A DNA stretch of 64,000 bases from Streptantibioticus cattleyicolor NRRL 8057 = DSM 46488 (GCF_000240165.1 NC_017586.1:3162001-3226000), one strand, 5' to 3'. Shown: positions 27,246-36,442, counted from the stretch's first letter. The notes: generated from the letters alone by a model not told the origin. Numbers and translations: made by a program.

Positions 27246-27701
27246 TCAGCCGTACATGCGGCGCATGGCGAACTCCACCATCTCCTCGACCGCCTTGGCG
27301 TCGAAGACCATCCGGTGGTCGCCCTCCATGTCGAGGACGAAGCCGTAGCCGGTGGGGAGCAGGTCGAGCACCTCGGCGCCGGTGATCACGAAGTACTTGG
27401 ACTCCTTGCCGGCGTAGGCGCGCAGCTCCTTGAGGGAGGTGAACATCGGGATCACCGGCTGCTGGGTGTTGTGCAGCGCGAGGAAGCCCGGGTTGTCGCC
27501 GCGCGGGCAGTAGACCTTGGAGTTGTGGAAGATCGTCTGGAAGTCCTCCGGCGACATGGCACCGGTGGTGAAGGCGCGCACCGCGTCCCCCAGCGAGGGC
27601 GGCGAGGGCTCGGGATAGAGCGGCGGCTGCGCACCGTAGGCTCCGGGCGTTCCGGCGGGCGGCGCGCCACCCGTGGCAGCGGTCTGGTCGTAGCCGTACA
27701 C
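27246..27701 (-). CDS. SseB-like protein
   Basis: A 151-residue cytoplasmic protein with a C-terminal SseB-type N-domain fold (about 45-140): VYCPRGDNPGFLALHNTQ, the VIPMFTSLKELRAY strand-helix unit, and a TGAEVLDLLPTGYGFVLD segment. The first ~45 residues are Gly/Pro/Ala/Tyr-rich and probably disordered. GTG 27701 is preferred over ATG 27740 because a TACCCT -10 lies 7 nt upstream of it, placing the transcription start at the GTG. Function is unknown. Related streptomycete proteins occur singly or beside type VII or tail-like loci; nothing nearby supports such a role here. Confidence 0.8.
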   Translation of the reverse strand: MYGYDQTAATGGAPPAGTPGAYGAQPPLYPEPSPPSLGDAVRAFTTGAMSPEDFQTIFHNSKVYCPRGDNPGFLALHNTQQPVIPMFTSLKELRAYAGKESKYFVITGAEVLDLLPTGYGFVLDMEGDHRMVFDAKAVEEMVEFAMRRMYG

Positions 27702-27714
27702 GGGCAACAGGGTA
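27702..27714 (-). promoter_or_regulatory. -10 element of the SseB-like gene, leaderless arrangement
   Basis: On the minus strand TACCCT (27709-27714) is followed by 7 nt and GTG 27701. This is the main reason for choosing the downstream start. Confidence 0.4.
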
Positions 27715-27793
27715 GCGAGCCGGAGGGAGTGCCGGGTCACAGTCGGGCGGTTGGGGGTTGCTTCTTATTACCGACGGGTAGCATCATCGGGTA

Positions 27794-27807
27794 CTACTAA
27801 TCAGTAG
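27794..27807 (+). promoter_or_regulatory. Putative TetR-type operator upstream of the acyl-CoA dehydrogenase gene
   Basis: CTACT-AATC-AGTAG at 27794-27807 is a perfect 5-bp inverted repeat with a 4-bp spacer in an AT-rich island. A TAGCAT (-10-like) lies just upstream at 27779-27784. The palindrome sits 56 bp before ATG 27863, where a repressor of fatty-acid oxidation genes would be expected. The regulator gene is not in the window. Confidence 0.4.
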
Positions 27808-27862
27808 ATTCTGCGAGGCATGCCCCTTCTGGGTCCCCTCCCGAGCTGACGGAGCCTTCGTC

Positions 27863-29689
27863 ATGGGTCACTACAAGGCGAACCTGCGCGACATCGAGTT
27901 CAACCTGTTCGAGGTGCTCGGGCGCGACACGATCTACGGCACCGGCCCGTTCGCCGAGATGGACGTGGACACCGCGAAGAGCGTCCTCGCCGAGATCGCC
28001 CGGCTGGCCGAGAACGAGCTGGCCGCCTCGTACGCGGACGCCGACCGCAACCCGCCGGTGTTCGACCCGGAGACCAACACCGCGCCGGTCCCGGAGAGCT
28101 TCAAGAAGAGCTTCGCCGCCTACATGGACGCCGAGTGGTGGCGGCTGGGCATCCCGGAGGAGATCGGCGGCACCACGACGCCGCGCTCGCTGCTGTGGGG
28201 CTTCGCCGAAACGATCCTGGGCGCCAACCCGGCGGTGTGGATGTACGCCTCCGGCCCGGCCTTCGCCGGGGTCCTCTACGAGGAGGGCACCGAGGAGCAG
28301 CACAAGATCGCCCAGCGGATGACCGACAAGCTGTGGGGCTCCACCATGGTGCTCACCGAGCCGGACGCCGGCTCGGACGTGGGCGCCGGCCGCACCAAGG
28401 CGGTCCAGCAGCCCGACGGCTCCTGGCACATCGAGGGCGTGAAGCGCTTCATCACCTCCGGTGAGCACGACATGGCCGAGAACATCATCCACTTCGTGCT
28501 CGCCCGCCCCGAGGGCGCCGGCCCCGGCACCAAGGGGCTGAGCCTGTTCATCGTGCCCAAGTACGACTTCGACTGGGAGACCGGCGAACTCGGCGAGCGC
28601 AACGGCGTCTACGCCACCAACGTCGAGCACAAGATGGGCCTGAAGGCCTCCAACACCTGCGAGATGACCTTCGGCGCCAACCACCCGGCCAAGGGCTGGC
28701 TGCTGGGCGAGAAGCACGACGGCATCCGCCAGATGTTCAAGATCATCGAGTTCGCCCGGATGATGGTCGGCACCAAGGCCATCGCCACCCTGTCCACCGG
28801 CTACCTCAACGCGCTGGAGTACGCCAAGGAGCGGGTGCAGGGCGCCGACCTCGCCCAGTTCAGCGACAAGACCGCGCCGCGGGTGACCATCACCCACCAC
28901 CCGGACGTGCGCCGCTCGCTGATGACCCAGAAGGCGTACGCCGAGGGCATGCGCTCGCTGGTCCTCTACACCGCCGCCGTGCAGGACGACATCCTGCTCA
29001 AGGAGGCGGCCGGCGAGGACGCCTCCGCCGCCCACGCCCTCAACGACCTGCTGCTGCCGATCGTCAAGGGCTACGGCTCGGAGAAGTCCTACGAGCAGCT
29101 CGCCCAGTCGCTGCAGACCCTGGGCGGCTCCGGGTACCTCCAGGAGTACCCGATCGAGCAGTACATCCGGGACGCCAAGATCGACACCCTCTACGAGGGC
29201 ACCACCGCCATCCAGGGCCAGGACTTCTTCTTCCGGAAGATCGTCCGCAACCAGGGTGCCGCGCTCACCGTGCTGTCGGAGGAGATCAAGAAGTTCCTGG
29301 CCGACGCCACCGGCGGCGAGGAACTGGCCGGCGCCCGGGAGAAGCTGGCCAAGGCCGCCGTGGAGCTGGAGGCGATCGTCGGCGCCATGCTGACCGACCT
29401 GGCCGCCACCGAGCAGGACGTCAAGGCCATCTACAAGGTGGGCCAGAACACCACCCGGCTGCTGCTCGCCTCCGGTGACGTGGTCGTCGGCTACCTGCTG
29501 CTGCGCGGCGCCGCGGTGGCCGCGGAGAAGCTGGCCACCGCCTCCGAGAAGGACAAGGCGTTCTACCTGGGCAAGATCGCCGCCGCCAAGTTCTTCGCGG
29601 ACAACGTGCTGCCGGGCGTGAGCCTCCAGCGCCGGCTCGCCCAGGCGGTCACCAACGAGCTGATGGAGCTGCCCGAAGAGTCGTTCTGA
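27863..29689 (+). CDS. Acyl-CoA dehydrogenase, long form
   Basis: A 608-residue FAD-dependent acyl-CoA dehydrogenase, longer than the ~380-residue classical enzymes because of an N-terminal ACAD extension and a C-terminal ~120-residue domain. The central FAD region has [14 protein letters not shown] and [16 protein letters not shown]. The C-terminal helical domain has the family signature [21 protein letters not shown], and the catalytic Glu is probably the one in [11 protein letters not shown]. It starts at ATG 27863 with a weak CGGAG upstream. It is monocistronic, with a hairpin at 29736-29772. It would carry out the first step of fatty acid beta-oxidation; chain-length specificity cannot be seen. 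Confidence 0.95.
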   Translation: MGHYKANLRDIEFNLFEVLGRDTIYGTGPFAEMDVDTAKSVLAEIARLAENELAASYADADRNPPVFDPETNTAPVPESFKKSFAAYMDAEWWRLGIPEEIGGTTTPRSLLWGFAETILGANPAVWMYASGPAFAGVLYEEGTEEQHKIAQRMTDKLWGSTMVLTEPDAGSDVGAGRTKAVQQPDGSWHIEGVKRFITSGEHDMAENIIHFVLARPEGAGPGTKGLSLFIVPKYDFDWETGELGERNGVYATNVEHKMGLKASNTCEMTFGANHPAKGWLLGEKHDGIRQMFKIIEFARMMVGTKAIATLSTGYLNALEYAKERVQGADLAQFSDKTAPRVTITHHPDVRRSLMTQKAYAEGMRSLVLYTAAVQDDILLKEAAGEDASAAHALNDLLLPIVKGYGSEKSYEQLAQSLQTLGGSGYLQEYPIEQYIRDAKIDTLYEGTTAIQGQDFFFRKIVRNQGAALTVLSEEIKKFLADATGGEELAGAREKLAKAAVELEAIVGAMLTDLAATEQDVKAIYKVGQNTTRLLLASGDVVVGYLLLRGAAVAAEKLATASEKDKAFYLGKIAAAKFFADNVLPGVSLQRRLAQAVTNELMELPEESF

Positions 29690-29735
29690 CCCGGAACGGC
29701 CCGGCCGGTCCCGGACCGGCCGCGTCAACCGTCGC

Positions 29736-29772
29736 GGCGGCGGCCCGCTCCCCTCGGGGACGGGCCGCCGCC
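29736..29772 (+). terminator. Terminator after the acyl-CoA dehydrogenase gene
   Basis: GGCGGCGGCCCG at 29736-29747 pairs with 29761-29772. An inner TCCCC/GGGGA stem sits at 29749-29753 and 29756-29760, with a single bulged C. It ends just before the next promoter. Confidence 0.65.
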
Positions 29773-29778
29773 CGCTTC

Positions 29779-29790
29779 TATGCTGGGGTC
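29779..29790 (+). promoter_or_regulatory. -10 element of the M18 aminopeptidase gene, leaderless arrangement
   Basis: TATGCT at 29779-29784 is followed by 6 nt and ATG 29791, with no ribosome-binding site. Confidence 0.5.
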
Positions 29791-31086
29791 ATGAGCGATC
29801 ACCCCGCCGCGTTCGACCGAGGCCACACCGACGACCTGATGGCGTTCGTCACCGCCGCCCCCACCCCGTACCACGCGGTCGCCGCGGTGGCCGCGCGGCT
29901 GGAGAAGGCGGGCTTCCGGCAGGTGGCCGAGACCGACGCGTGGGACGGCTCGACGGGCGGGAAGTACGTGCTGCGCGGCGGCGCGGTGGTCGCCTGGTAC
30001 GTGCCCCAGGGCGCGGCGCCGCACACCCCGTTCCGGATCGTCGGCGCCCACACCGACTCGCCCAACCTGCGGGTCAAGCCCCGGCCGGACACCGGCGCGG
30101 CCGGCTGGCGCCAGGTGGCCGTGGAGATCTACGGCGGCCCGCTGCTCAACTCCTGGCTCGACCGCGACCTCGGCCTGGCCGGCCGGCTCACGCTGCGCGA
30201 CGGCACCACCCGGCTGGTCGACGTCGACCGGCCGCTGCTGCGCGTCCCGCAGCTCGCCATCCACCTCGACCGGCAGGTCAACGACGGCCTCAAGCTCGAC
30301 CGGCAGCGCCACACGCAGCCGATCTGGGGGCTGGGCGAGGTGACCGACGGCGACCTGATCTCCTTCGTCGCCGAGGAGGCCGGGACGTCCGCCGCCGAGG
30401 TGGCCGGCTGGGACCTGATGGCCCACGACGTGCAGCCCCCCGCCTACCTGGGCCGGGACCGCGAACTGCTGGCCGCGCCCCGGCTGGACAACCTGCTGTC
30501 GGTGCACGCCGCCACCGCCGCCCTCGCCTCGCTGGCCGGCACCGACCTGCCGTACATCCCGGTGCTGGCCGCCTTCGACCACGAGGAGAACGGCAGCCAG
30601 GCCGACACCGGGGCGGAGGGCCCGCTGCTCGGCAACGTGCTGGAGCGCTCGGTGCACGCCCGCGGCGGCTCCTACGAGGACCGGGCCCGCGCCTTCGCCG
30701 GCACCGTGTGCCTCTCCTCCGACACCGGGCACGCCGTCCACCCCAACTACCCGGAGCGCCACGACCCCGGCCACCACCCGATGCCCGGCGCCGGCCCGAT
30801 CCTCAAGGTCAACGTCAACCAGCGGTACGCCACGGACGGTTCGGGGCGGGCGGTCTTCGCCGCCGCGTGCGAACGGGCCGGGGTGGCGTGGCAGTCGTTC
30901 GTCTCCAACAACGCCATGCCGTGCGGCACCACGATCGGCCCGATCACCGCCGCCCGGCTCGGCATCAGCACGGTGGACATCGGGGTGGCCATCCTGTCGA
31001 TGCACTCCACCCGCGAACTGTGCGGCGCCGACGACCCGTTCCTGCTCGCCGCCGCCCTCAAGGCGTTCCTCGCCGACGGCTCCTGA
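29791..31086 (+). CDS. M18 family aspartyl aminopeptidase
   Basis: A 431-residue cytosolic dizinc aminopeptidase that removes N-terminal Asp/Glu. Metal ligands and catalytic residues typical of M18 are visible: His/Asp in VGAHTDSPN, Asp in PRLDNLLS, the Glu pair in FDHEENGSQ, Asp in LSSDTGHAVHPNY and the final His in ILSMHSTREL. The proteins of this family form a dodecameric tetrahedron. The start at ATG 29791 fits a leaderless promoter. The small DUF6458 gene follows about 100 bp downstream. Confidence 0.95.
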   Translation: MSDHPAAFDRGHTDDLMAFVTAAPTPYHAVAAVAARLEKAGFRQVAETDAWDGSTGGKYVLRGGAVVAWYVPQGAAPHTPFRIVGAHTDSPNLRVKPRPDTGAAGWRQVAVEIYGGPLLNSWLDRDLGLAGRLTLRDGTTRLVDVDRPLLRVPQLAIHLDRQVNDGLKLDRQRHTQPIWGLGEVTDGDLISFVAEEAGTSAAEVAGWDLMAHDVQPPAYLGRDRELLAAPRLDNLLSVHAATAALASLAGTDLPYIPVLAAFDHEENGSQADTGAEGPLLGNVLERSVHARGGSYEDRARAFAGTVCLSSDTGHAVHPNYPERHDPGHHPMPGAGPILKVNVNQRYATDGSGRAVFAAACERAGVAWQSFVSNNAMPCGTTIGPITAARLGISTVDIGVAILSMHSTRELCGADDPFLLAAALKAFLADGS

Positions 31087-31187
31087 CCCCCGTCCCCCAA
31101 CGCCTCGGCCACGCATGGCCGTTGGTGCCCCGGGTAGGCGCAAGCCACGAGCCCGGGACACGCCAACGACCTTACGGAGGCACCACG

Positions 31188-31409
31188 ATGGGTATCGGTG
31201 GATGCATCGGTCTGATGGCGGTGGGGGCTATCCTCACCTTCGCCGTCGACTGGCACGTCAAGGGCGTCAACCTCGCCCTGGTCGGCCTCATCATGATGGG
31301 TGTCGGAGCGATCGGCCTCGCGGCCTACGTCAGCATCTTCAAGCGCCGCCGCGTCCAGCCGCCGAGCCCGGCGGCCCCGGTGGTGGACGTCGAGGAGCAC
31401 CGGTTCTGA
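31188..31409 (+). CDS. DUF6458-type small membrane protein
   Basis: A 73-residue protein with two membrane helices (about 4-20 and 28-50) joined by a short DWHVKGVN turn, then a basic stop-transfer (FKRRR) and a short polar tail ending VEEHRF. The ribosome-binding site CGGAGG lies 8 nt before ATG 31188. This compact two-helix layout, with Asp-Trp between the helices, is the pattern of the DUF6458 family in actinobacteria. Function is unknown. Confidence 0.85.
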   Translation: MGIGGCIGLMAVGAILTFAVDWHVKGVNLALVGLIMMGVGAIGLAAYVSIFKRRRVQPPSPAAPVVDVEEHRF

Positions 31410-31452
31410 CCGGCCCCGGCGCGCCCCGCCCCGCCGCCCGGCGGCTGCCGGA

Positions 31453-31743
31453 TCAGCCCGGCTCGCCGGGCAGGCGGTCGCCGATCGCCTGGACGGCGGT
31501 GAGGACGGTGGCGAAGCCGCGGCGCACCTCTTCGCGCAGCTCCGCAAGCTCCCGTCCCTGTTCCACCTGCGTCTCCCGCAACGCGTTCAGCACCTGTCGG
31601 TTCGCGCGCAGTTCCGTGCGGAACTCCGCCACGTCACGGTCGTTCATGGCCGCCAGGGCACGGGTCGCCGCGTCCTCGCGCAAGGTCGTCACTTCGGCCT
31701 CCAGCGCTTCGAGACGCCGACGGAGCTCTTCGATGTCGGTCAC
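31453..31743 (-). CDS. Short coiled-coil protein
   Basis: A 96-residue, strongly charged, Leu/Glu/Arg heptad-rich protein predicted to be almost entirely alpha-helical coiled coil (LRRRLEALEAEVTTLRED and later ELAELREEVRRGF). It has no signal peptide or membrane segment. GTG 31743 is preceded by a TAGGCT -10 element 6 nt upstream, which supports it as a real, leaderless gene. It probably oligomerises or acts as a partner-binding scaffold, but no function can be assigned. Confidence 0.75.
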   Translation of the reverse strand: MTDIEELRRRLEALEAEVTTLREDAATRALAAMNDRDVAEFRTELRANRQVLNALRETQVEQGRELAELREEVRRGFATVLTAVQAIGDRLPGEPG

Positions 31744-31755
31744 ACATTCAGCCTA
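31744..31755 (-). promoter_or_regulatory. -10 element of the coiled-coil gene, leaderless arrangement
   Basis: TAGGCT on the minus strand (31750-31755) lies 6 nt before GTG 31743. Confidence 0.45.
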
Positions 31756-31788
31756 ACCGATTCGTGATCACGATGCGAAGTCATATGA

Positions 31789-33630
31789 TCACTCAGCGTC
31801 CAGCCCTGCCAGCACCAGCGGCAACCGGCTCGCGCCGTCGGGGGTGACGCGGACCGGGACGCCCCAGTCCTGCTGGTGGACGTGGCAGGCGGGGTATTCG
31901 TTGGCCGGGTCGTCGTCGCAGGAGGCGGCCATGGCGGAGACGTGCAGGACGCCTTCGCCGACGGCGGGGTCGAGGACGAGGTCGCGGGTGAGGTCGGTGC
32001 CCTGGCCGGCGCCGGAGGTGAGGAGTTCCGGCGGGGTGGCGGAGACCAGCAGGCGGGTGGAGGGGCCGTAGCGCTCGTCGAGCTTCTGGCCGGTGGGGGC
32101 GGTGAAGACCACGTCGAGGCGGAGCGCGCCGGGGGCGACCTCGGTGGCCGGCCGCCGGGTGCGGTGGGCGGCGCCGGCCACCGCGACGGCCTCCTCCGGC
32201 AGCCGCAGCCGGGTCAGCCGGTGCCGGGCCGACTCGACCACCACGATGTCCTCCCCGACCAGCACCGCGTCCGACGGCTCGCGCAGATCCGTGGCGAGCG
32301 TGGACACCTCGTCGGCGGCCGGGTCGTAACGGCGCAGCGCGTGGTTGTAGGTGTCGCTGACCGCCACCGAGCCGTCGGGCAGCGCGGTGACCCCGATCGG
32401 GTGCTGGAGCAGCGCCTGGCCGGCCGGGCCGTCGCGGTGGCCGAAGTCGAAGAGCCCGGTGCCCACGGCGGTGCGCACCTCGTACCCGTCCTCGCCCCGG
32501 GTCACGTACCGCAGCGCCGAGGTCTCGGAGTCCGCGACCCACAGCCGGTCGCCGGCCGCGGCCAGGCCGGACGGCTGGGCGAACCACGCCTGACCGGCCG
32601 GGCCGTCCACCAGGCCCTCGTTGGTGGTGCCGGCGGCCACCGCCACCGTCGCGTCCGCCGGGTCGTACGTCCACAGCTGGTGGACGCCGGCCATGGCGAT
32701 CCACACCCGGTCGTCGTACCAGGCGACGTCCCAGGGCGAGGAGAGGGCCACCTCGCGGGCCGGGCCGGCGACGGGCGAGCCCTGCCACCACTGGCGTCCG
32801 GTGCCGGCCACCGTGGTCACCTCGCCGCTCGCCAGGTCCACGCGGCGCAGCGCGTGGTTGACGGTGTCGGCGACGATCACCGACTCCCCGTCCGGGAGCA
32901 GGGCGAGCCCCTGGGGTTCGCTGAACCGGGCCCGGTCGGCGGGGCCGTCGGCGAGGCCGCGTTCGCCGCTGCCGATCCGCCGGACCACGGTCTCGCCGTC
33001 CGGCGCCAGCTCCACCAGGGCGTGCCGGGTGGAGTCGGAGACCAGCAGGTTCCCGGTGGGCAGCAGCAGCGCCTTGCCGGGGAAGCGCAGGTCGGTGGGG
33101 ACGGGCTCGGGCGGCACGTAGGGGCCGTCGCCGCGGCGCAGCGTGCCCTTGGCGGCGTGCTCCGCCTCCAGCTCCTCCACCAGCGTGGCGATGGCGTGCG
33201 CGTGCCCCTCGCCGGCGTGCTGGGCGACCACGTAACCCTCGGGATCGATCACCACCAGCGTGGGCCACGCCCGTACCGCGTACTGCTTCCAGGTGGCCAG
33301 CTCCGGGTCGTCGAGCACCGGGTGGTGCACCCCGTACCGCTCCACCGCGTCGACCACCGCGGCGTGGTCGGCCTCGTGGACGAACTTCGGCGAGTGGACA
33401 CCGATGATCACCACGGTGTCACGGTGCTTCTCCTCCAGCTCCCGCAACTCGTCCAGCACGTGCAGGCAGTTGATGCAGCAGAACGTCCAGAAGTCGAGGA
33501 TCACGATGGACCCCCGCAACTCCCGCAGCGTCGGCTCACTGCCACCGGTGTTGAGCCAGCCACCCTTGCCGATCAGCTCAGGGGCACGGACACGGGCACG
33601 GGCACGCGGGGCGGAAGAGGCGTCGGTCAT
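31789..33630 (-). CDS. Thioredoxin-like domain plus NHL-repeat protein (NHLRC2-like)
   Basis: A 613-residue protein. ATG 33630 is chosen because similarity starts there. Residues 15-160 form a TlpA/thioredoxin-like domain with the redox motif FCCINCLH (CxxC near 57-60), LDFWTF and the cis-Pro loop AWPTLVVID. Residues 190-500 hold about five NHL beta-propeller repeats (for example LLLPTGNLLVSDSTRHAL and VIVADTVNHALRRV). A C-terminal beta domain contains CDDDPANEYPACHVHQQDW. There is no signal peptide, so it is cytoplasmic. It matches the conserved bacterial/eukaryotic NHLRC2 architecture. The substrate is unknown. Confidence 0.92.
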   Translation of the reverse strand: MTDASSAPRARARVRAPELIGKGGWLNTGGSEPTLRELRGSIVILDFWTFCCINCLHVLDELRELEEKHRDTVVIIGVHSPKFVHEADHAAVVDAVERYGVHHPVLDDPELATWKQYAVRAWPTLVVIDPEGYVVAQHAGEGHAHAIATLVEELEAEHAAKGTLRRGDGPYVPPEPVPTDLRFPGKALLLPTGNLLVSDSTRHALVELAPDGETVVRRIGSGERGLADGPADRARFSEPQGLALLPDGESVIVADTVNHALRRVDLASGEVTTVAGTGRQWWQGSPVAGPAREVALSSPWDVAWYDDRVWIAMAGVHQLWTYDPADATVAVAAGTTNEGLVDGPAGQAWFAQPSGLAAAGDRLWVADSETSALRYVTRGEDGYEVRTAVGTGLFDFGHRDGPAGQALLQHPIGVTALPDGSVAVSDTYNHALRRYDPAADEVSTLATDLREPSDAVLVGEDIVVVESARHRLTRLRLPEEAVAVAGAAHRTRRPATEVAPGALRLDVVFTAPTGQKLDERYGPSTRLLVSATPPELLTSGAGQGTDLTRDLVLDPAVGEGVLHVSAMAASCDDDPANEYPACHVHQQDWGVPVRVTPDGASRLPLVLAGLDAE

Positions 33631-33720
33631 GGGATCAAGGGTGCCACCCCGCCCGCGGGTCCCCGGCGGGGCGTACGTGTGAGCAGGGCCACGGCCCCGC
33701 CGGTGCCGGAAGGGTGAGCG

Positions 33721-34191
33721 ATGGCGCGGACCGAGTACTACGACGATCCGGAGGCTCCGGTGCCGAACAGCCTCGTGGTCGCCGCCTCGGCGGTGGTCAC
33801 CGACGAGGCGGGGCGGATCCTGCTCCAGCGGCGCTCGGACAACGGGCTGTGGGCGCTTCCCGGCGGGAGCATGGACATGAGCGATTCCCTCCCGGGCACC
33901 GCCGTCCGGGAGGTGAAGGAGGAGACCGGCCTGGACGTCGAGATCACGGGACTCGTCGGCACGTACACCGACCCCCGCCACGTGATCGCGTACAGCGACG
34001 GAGAGGTGCGGCGCCAGTTCAACGTGTGCTTCACGGCACGGATCACCGGAGGCTCGCTCGCCGTCTCCGCCGAGTCCACGGACGTGAGGTTCGTGGTCCC
34101 CGACGAGATCGACGCGCTGCCCATGCACCACACCCAGCGGCTGCGACTGAGGCACTACCTGGAGCGCCGGGAGCGGCCTCATCTGGGCTGA
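33721..34191 (+). CDS. Nudix hydrolase
   Basis: A 156-residue Nudix-fold pyrophosphohydrolase. The Nudix box reads GSMDMSD, 7 residues, then REVKEETGL, so the first conserved Glu (GX5E) is Asp, while the catalytic REVxEExGL part is intact. An N-terminal extension MARTEYYDDPEAPVPNS precedes the first strand. Family members hydrolyse nucleoside diphosphate derivatives. The substrate is not evident. The ribosome-binding site GGAAGG lies ahead of ATG 33721. Confidence 0.9.
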   Translation: MARTEYYDDPEAPVPNSLVVAASAVVTDEAGRILLQRRSDNGLWALPGGSMDMSDSLPGTAVREVKEETGLDVEITGLVGTYTDPRHVIAYSDGEVRRQFNVCFTARITGGSLAVSAESTDVRFVVPDEIDALPMHHTQRLRLRHYLERRERPHLG

Positions 34192-34331
34192 GCCGGCGAG
34201 GGCGGGGTATCAACCGCTCACCAACGCCACGGTGAGCCCCCGGGGATCGGGGCGTCACACGCGTCCGATCTCCGGTCGGCCCACGCTGGGTTCGGTCGCG
34301 AGGCCGCGGCAAAGGGAGCGAGGAGAGGCGC

Positions 34332-34901
34332 ATGCACAGCGAGAACCCGGGTGGACGGCGGCCCGAGCGGGGGTTCCGGCCGGTGCGGCGGGTCGGGGGC
34401 CGGCGGGTCGCGCGGGCGAACTGGGGGGCCGGGCGGTCGGTGTCGGCGGGGGAGGTCGAGGGGCGGGATCTCGTGGTGGACCGGGTGCGGGTCACCGAGG
34501 AGGCCGCCGCGGGACGGGTCGCCGGGGCGCTCGGGGTGGCCGTGGGGGAGCCGTTGTGCGTGCGTCGGCGGCGGTACGTGCTGGACGGCGAGGCCGTGCT
34601 GCTCGCCACGTCGTACCTGCCCGCCGCGCTGGTCGCCGGTACGGCGGTCACCGAGGACGACCCGGGCCCGGGTGGCGTCTACGCCCGGCTGGCCGAACTG
34701 GGGGAGGCGCCCGCGCGGTTCCGGGAGATCCGGTCGAGGATGCCGTCGCGGGAGGAGGCCGACGGGCTCGGCCTCGGGGCCGGGACGCCGGTCGTCCTCG
34801 TCCGCCGGACGGCGTTCACCGCGTCGGGGCGGGCGGTCGAGGTGAACGACATGGTCCTCGACTCGGCCGCGTACGTTCTGGAGTACGAATTCGACGCCTG
34901 A
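34332..34901 (+). CDS. UTRA-domain protein lacking the GntR helix-turn-helix
   Basis: A 189-residue protein whose residues ~40-185 match the UTRA ligand-binding domain of GntR/HutC regulators (the LVVDRVRVTEEAAAGRVAGA start, CVRRRRYVLDGEAVLLATSYLP, and the VEVNDMVLDSAAYVLEYEF end). The expected ~70-residue winged helix-turn-helix is missing. The first 38 residues are basic and Gly-rich, and the sequence upstream to 34192 encodes nothing HTH-like in this frame. GCGAGGAGAG precedes ATG 34332. It may be a decayed regulator or a free effector-binding module acting through another protein. Confidence 0.8.
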   Translation: MHSENPGGRRPERGFRPVRRVGGRRVARANWGAGRSVSAGEVEGRDLVVDRVRVTEEAAAGRVAGALGVAVGEPLCVRRRRYVLDGEAVLLATSYLPAALVAGTAVTEDDPGPGGVYARLAELGEAPARFREIRSRMPSREEADGLGLGAGTPVVLVRRTAFTASGRAVEVNDMVLDSAAYVLEYEFDA

Positions 34902-34950
34902 CGTGAGGTCGACGGGTTCCAGAATCGGCGGGCGGGGAAGGACAGGGGCC

Positions 34951-35445
34951 ATGAAGTACCTGGTGCGCGAGAAGATGTTCTCGATCGGCGACGACTTCTG
35001 GATCGAGGACGAGCACGGCGACCGGGCGTTCTACGTGGACGGGAAGGTGCTGCGGCTGCGGGAGACGCTGGTGGTCAAGGATCCGCACGGGCGGGAGTTG
35101 GCGGTCGTCCACAAGAAGATGCTCAGCGTGCGGGACGCGATGACGGTGGAGCGCGACGGCCGGGTGCTGGCCACGGTGCGCAAGAAGCTGTTCACGCCGT
35201 TCCGGGACGTGTACCGCGCGGAGTTGGCGTCCGGCGGGGAGCTGGAGATCCGCGGCGACATCGTCGACAAGGAGTACGACATCGAGTACGGCGACGAGCG
35301 CCTGGCGCGGATCTCCCGCAAGTGGTTCCGGCTGCGTGACACCTACGCGGTGCACGTGGAGCGGGACGACGCCGACCCGGTGCTGCTGATCGCGGTCGCG
35401 GTCTGCGTGGACCGGCTCGTCGAGCACGAACACGAACGCGGCTGA
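34951..35445 (+). CDS. LURP-one-related (tubby-like fold) protein
   Basis: A 164-residue protein with the repeated beta-strand pattern of the LURP-one/DUF567 family, from MKYLVREKMFSIGDDFWI to DTYAVHVERDDADPVLLIAVAVCVDRL. The fold is a tubby-like barrel around a central helix, usually linked to membrane phospholipid binding or scrambling. There is no signal peptide. ATG 34951 has GGGGAAGGA upstream. It may be co-transcribed with the UTRA gene 49 nt upstream. Confidence 0.88.
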   Translation: MKYLVREKMFSIGDDFWIEDEHGDRAFYVDGKVLRLRETLVVKDPHGRELAVVHKKMLSVRDAMTVERDGRVLATVRKKLFTPFRDVYRAELASGGELEIRGDIVDKEYDIEYGDERLARISRKWFRLRDTYAVHVERDDADPVLLIAVAVCVDRLVEHEHERG

Positions 35446-35467
35446 CGGCGCACCGGGTTCACCCGGC

Positions 35468-36283
35468 TCACGGGGTCGGCAGGCCGAGCACCCGGTCGCG
35501 CAGGACGGGGAAGTCGGCGCGGGTGGTGGCGACCCGGGCCGGGTCGAGGTCGGCCGAGAGCACCTGCTCGGCCGGGCCGGCCTCGGCGACCACCTCGCCC
35601 CACGGGTCCACGATCACGCTGTACCCGGCCTGCTCCACCCCGGCGTGGGTGCCGGCGGTGCCGCAGGCGAGGACGTACGCCTGGGACTCCACGGCGCGGG
35701 CGCGGGCCAGCAGCGACCAGTGGGCGCGGCGCCGGGCGGGCCAGCCGGCCGGGACCACCAGCAGTTCGGCGCCGGCGTCCACCAGGAGCCGGAACTGCTC
35801 GGGGAAGCGCAGGTCGTAGCAGGTGGCCAGGCCCACCGTGGCGGGGCCCAGATCCTCGGTGACGATCTCGTGGCCGGCCGCCATCAGCGTCGCCTCGCCC
35901 TTGTCGAAGCCGAACCGGTGGATCTTGCGGTAGGCGCGGCGCAGGGTGCCGTCGGGGGCGAAGAGCAGGGAGGTGTTGTAGAGCGCCTCGGCGCCGGAGC
36001 CGTCCGTACCGCGTTCCACGACGGAGCCGGCGTGCAGCCAGACCCCGGCGTCCCGGGCCGCGGCCGACATGGCGGTGGCGGTCGGGCCGTCCAACGGCTC
36101 GGCGGAGGCGGCGAATTCGTCGAAGGCGAAGGCACCGACCGGCCACAGCTCCGGCAGCACGACCAGATCGGCACCGCGTTCGGCACGGACCAGCGCGGCC
36201 ACCCGTTCGCGCCGCACTTGACCGGGTTCGTCCGGGTTCACATCGATCTGGATCAGGGAAACACGCACAGTAGCACCGTCCAT
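35468..36283 (-). CDS. Carbon-nitrogen hydrolase (nitrilase superfamily)
   Basis: A 271-residue amidase-type member of the nitrilase superfamily. The catalytic triad is clear: Glu in VVLPELWPVG, Lys in AYRKIHRFGF and Cys in LATCYDLRFPE. The later motif RARAVESQAYVLACGTAG is also typical. The ~270-residue length fits the omega-amidase/deaminated-glutathione amidase or beta-ureidopropionase-like branches; the exact substrate is open. The start at ATG 36283 diverges from the MDMPI gene, with 159 bp between them. Confidence 0.92.
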   Translation of the reverse strand: MDGATVRVSLIQIDVNPDEPGQVRRERVAALVRAERGADLVVLPELWPVGAFAFDEFAASAEPLDGPTATAMSAAARDAGVWLHAGSVVERGTDGSGAEALYNTSLLFAPDGTLRRAYRKIHRFGFDKGEATLMAAGHEIVTEDLGPATVGLATCYDLRFPEQFRLLVDAGAELLVVPAGWPARRRAHWSLLARARAVESQAYVLACGTAGTHAGVEQAGYSVIVDPWGEVVAEAGPAEQVLSADLDPARVATTRADFPVLRDRVLGLPTP

Positions 36284-36442
36284 GGATGACCAGCCTGACG
36301 ACAGCTCTACGATCGTCACACGAAAGGACTGCCATGGTGGCAGCACACGGCGTAATTTTGGGCGAGGTGCGCCCGCCGCGCCGCCCGTGCGGCCATCGCA
36401 CCGCACCGCCACGACCGCGCACCGATCCGTTCGAGGGGTTTC

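Noticed and set aside
34192-34331. Hidden helix-turn-helix for the UTRA protein
   Set aside because: In-frame translation upstream gives no HTH-like sequence.
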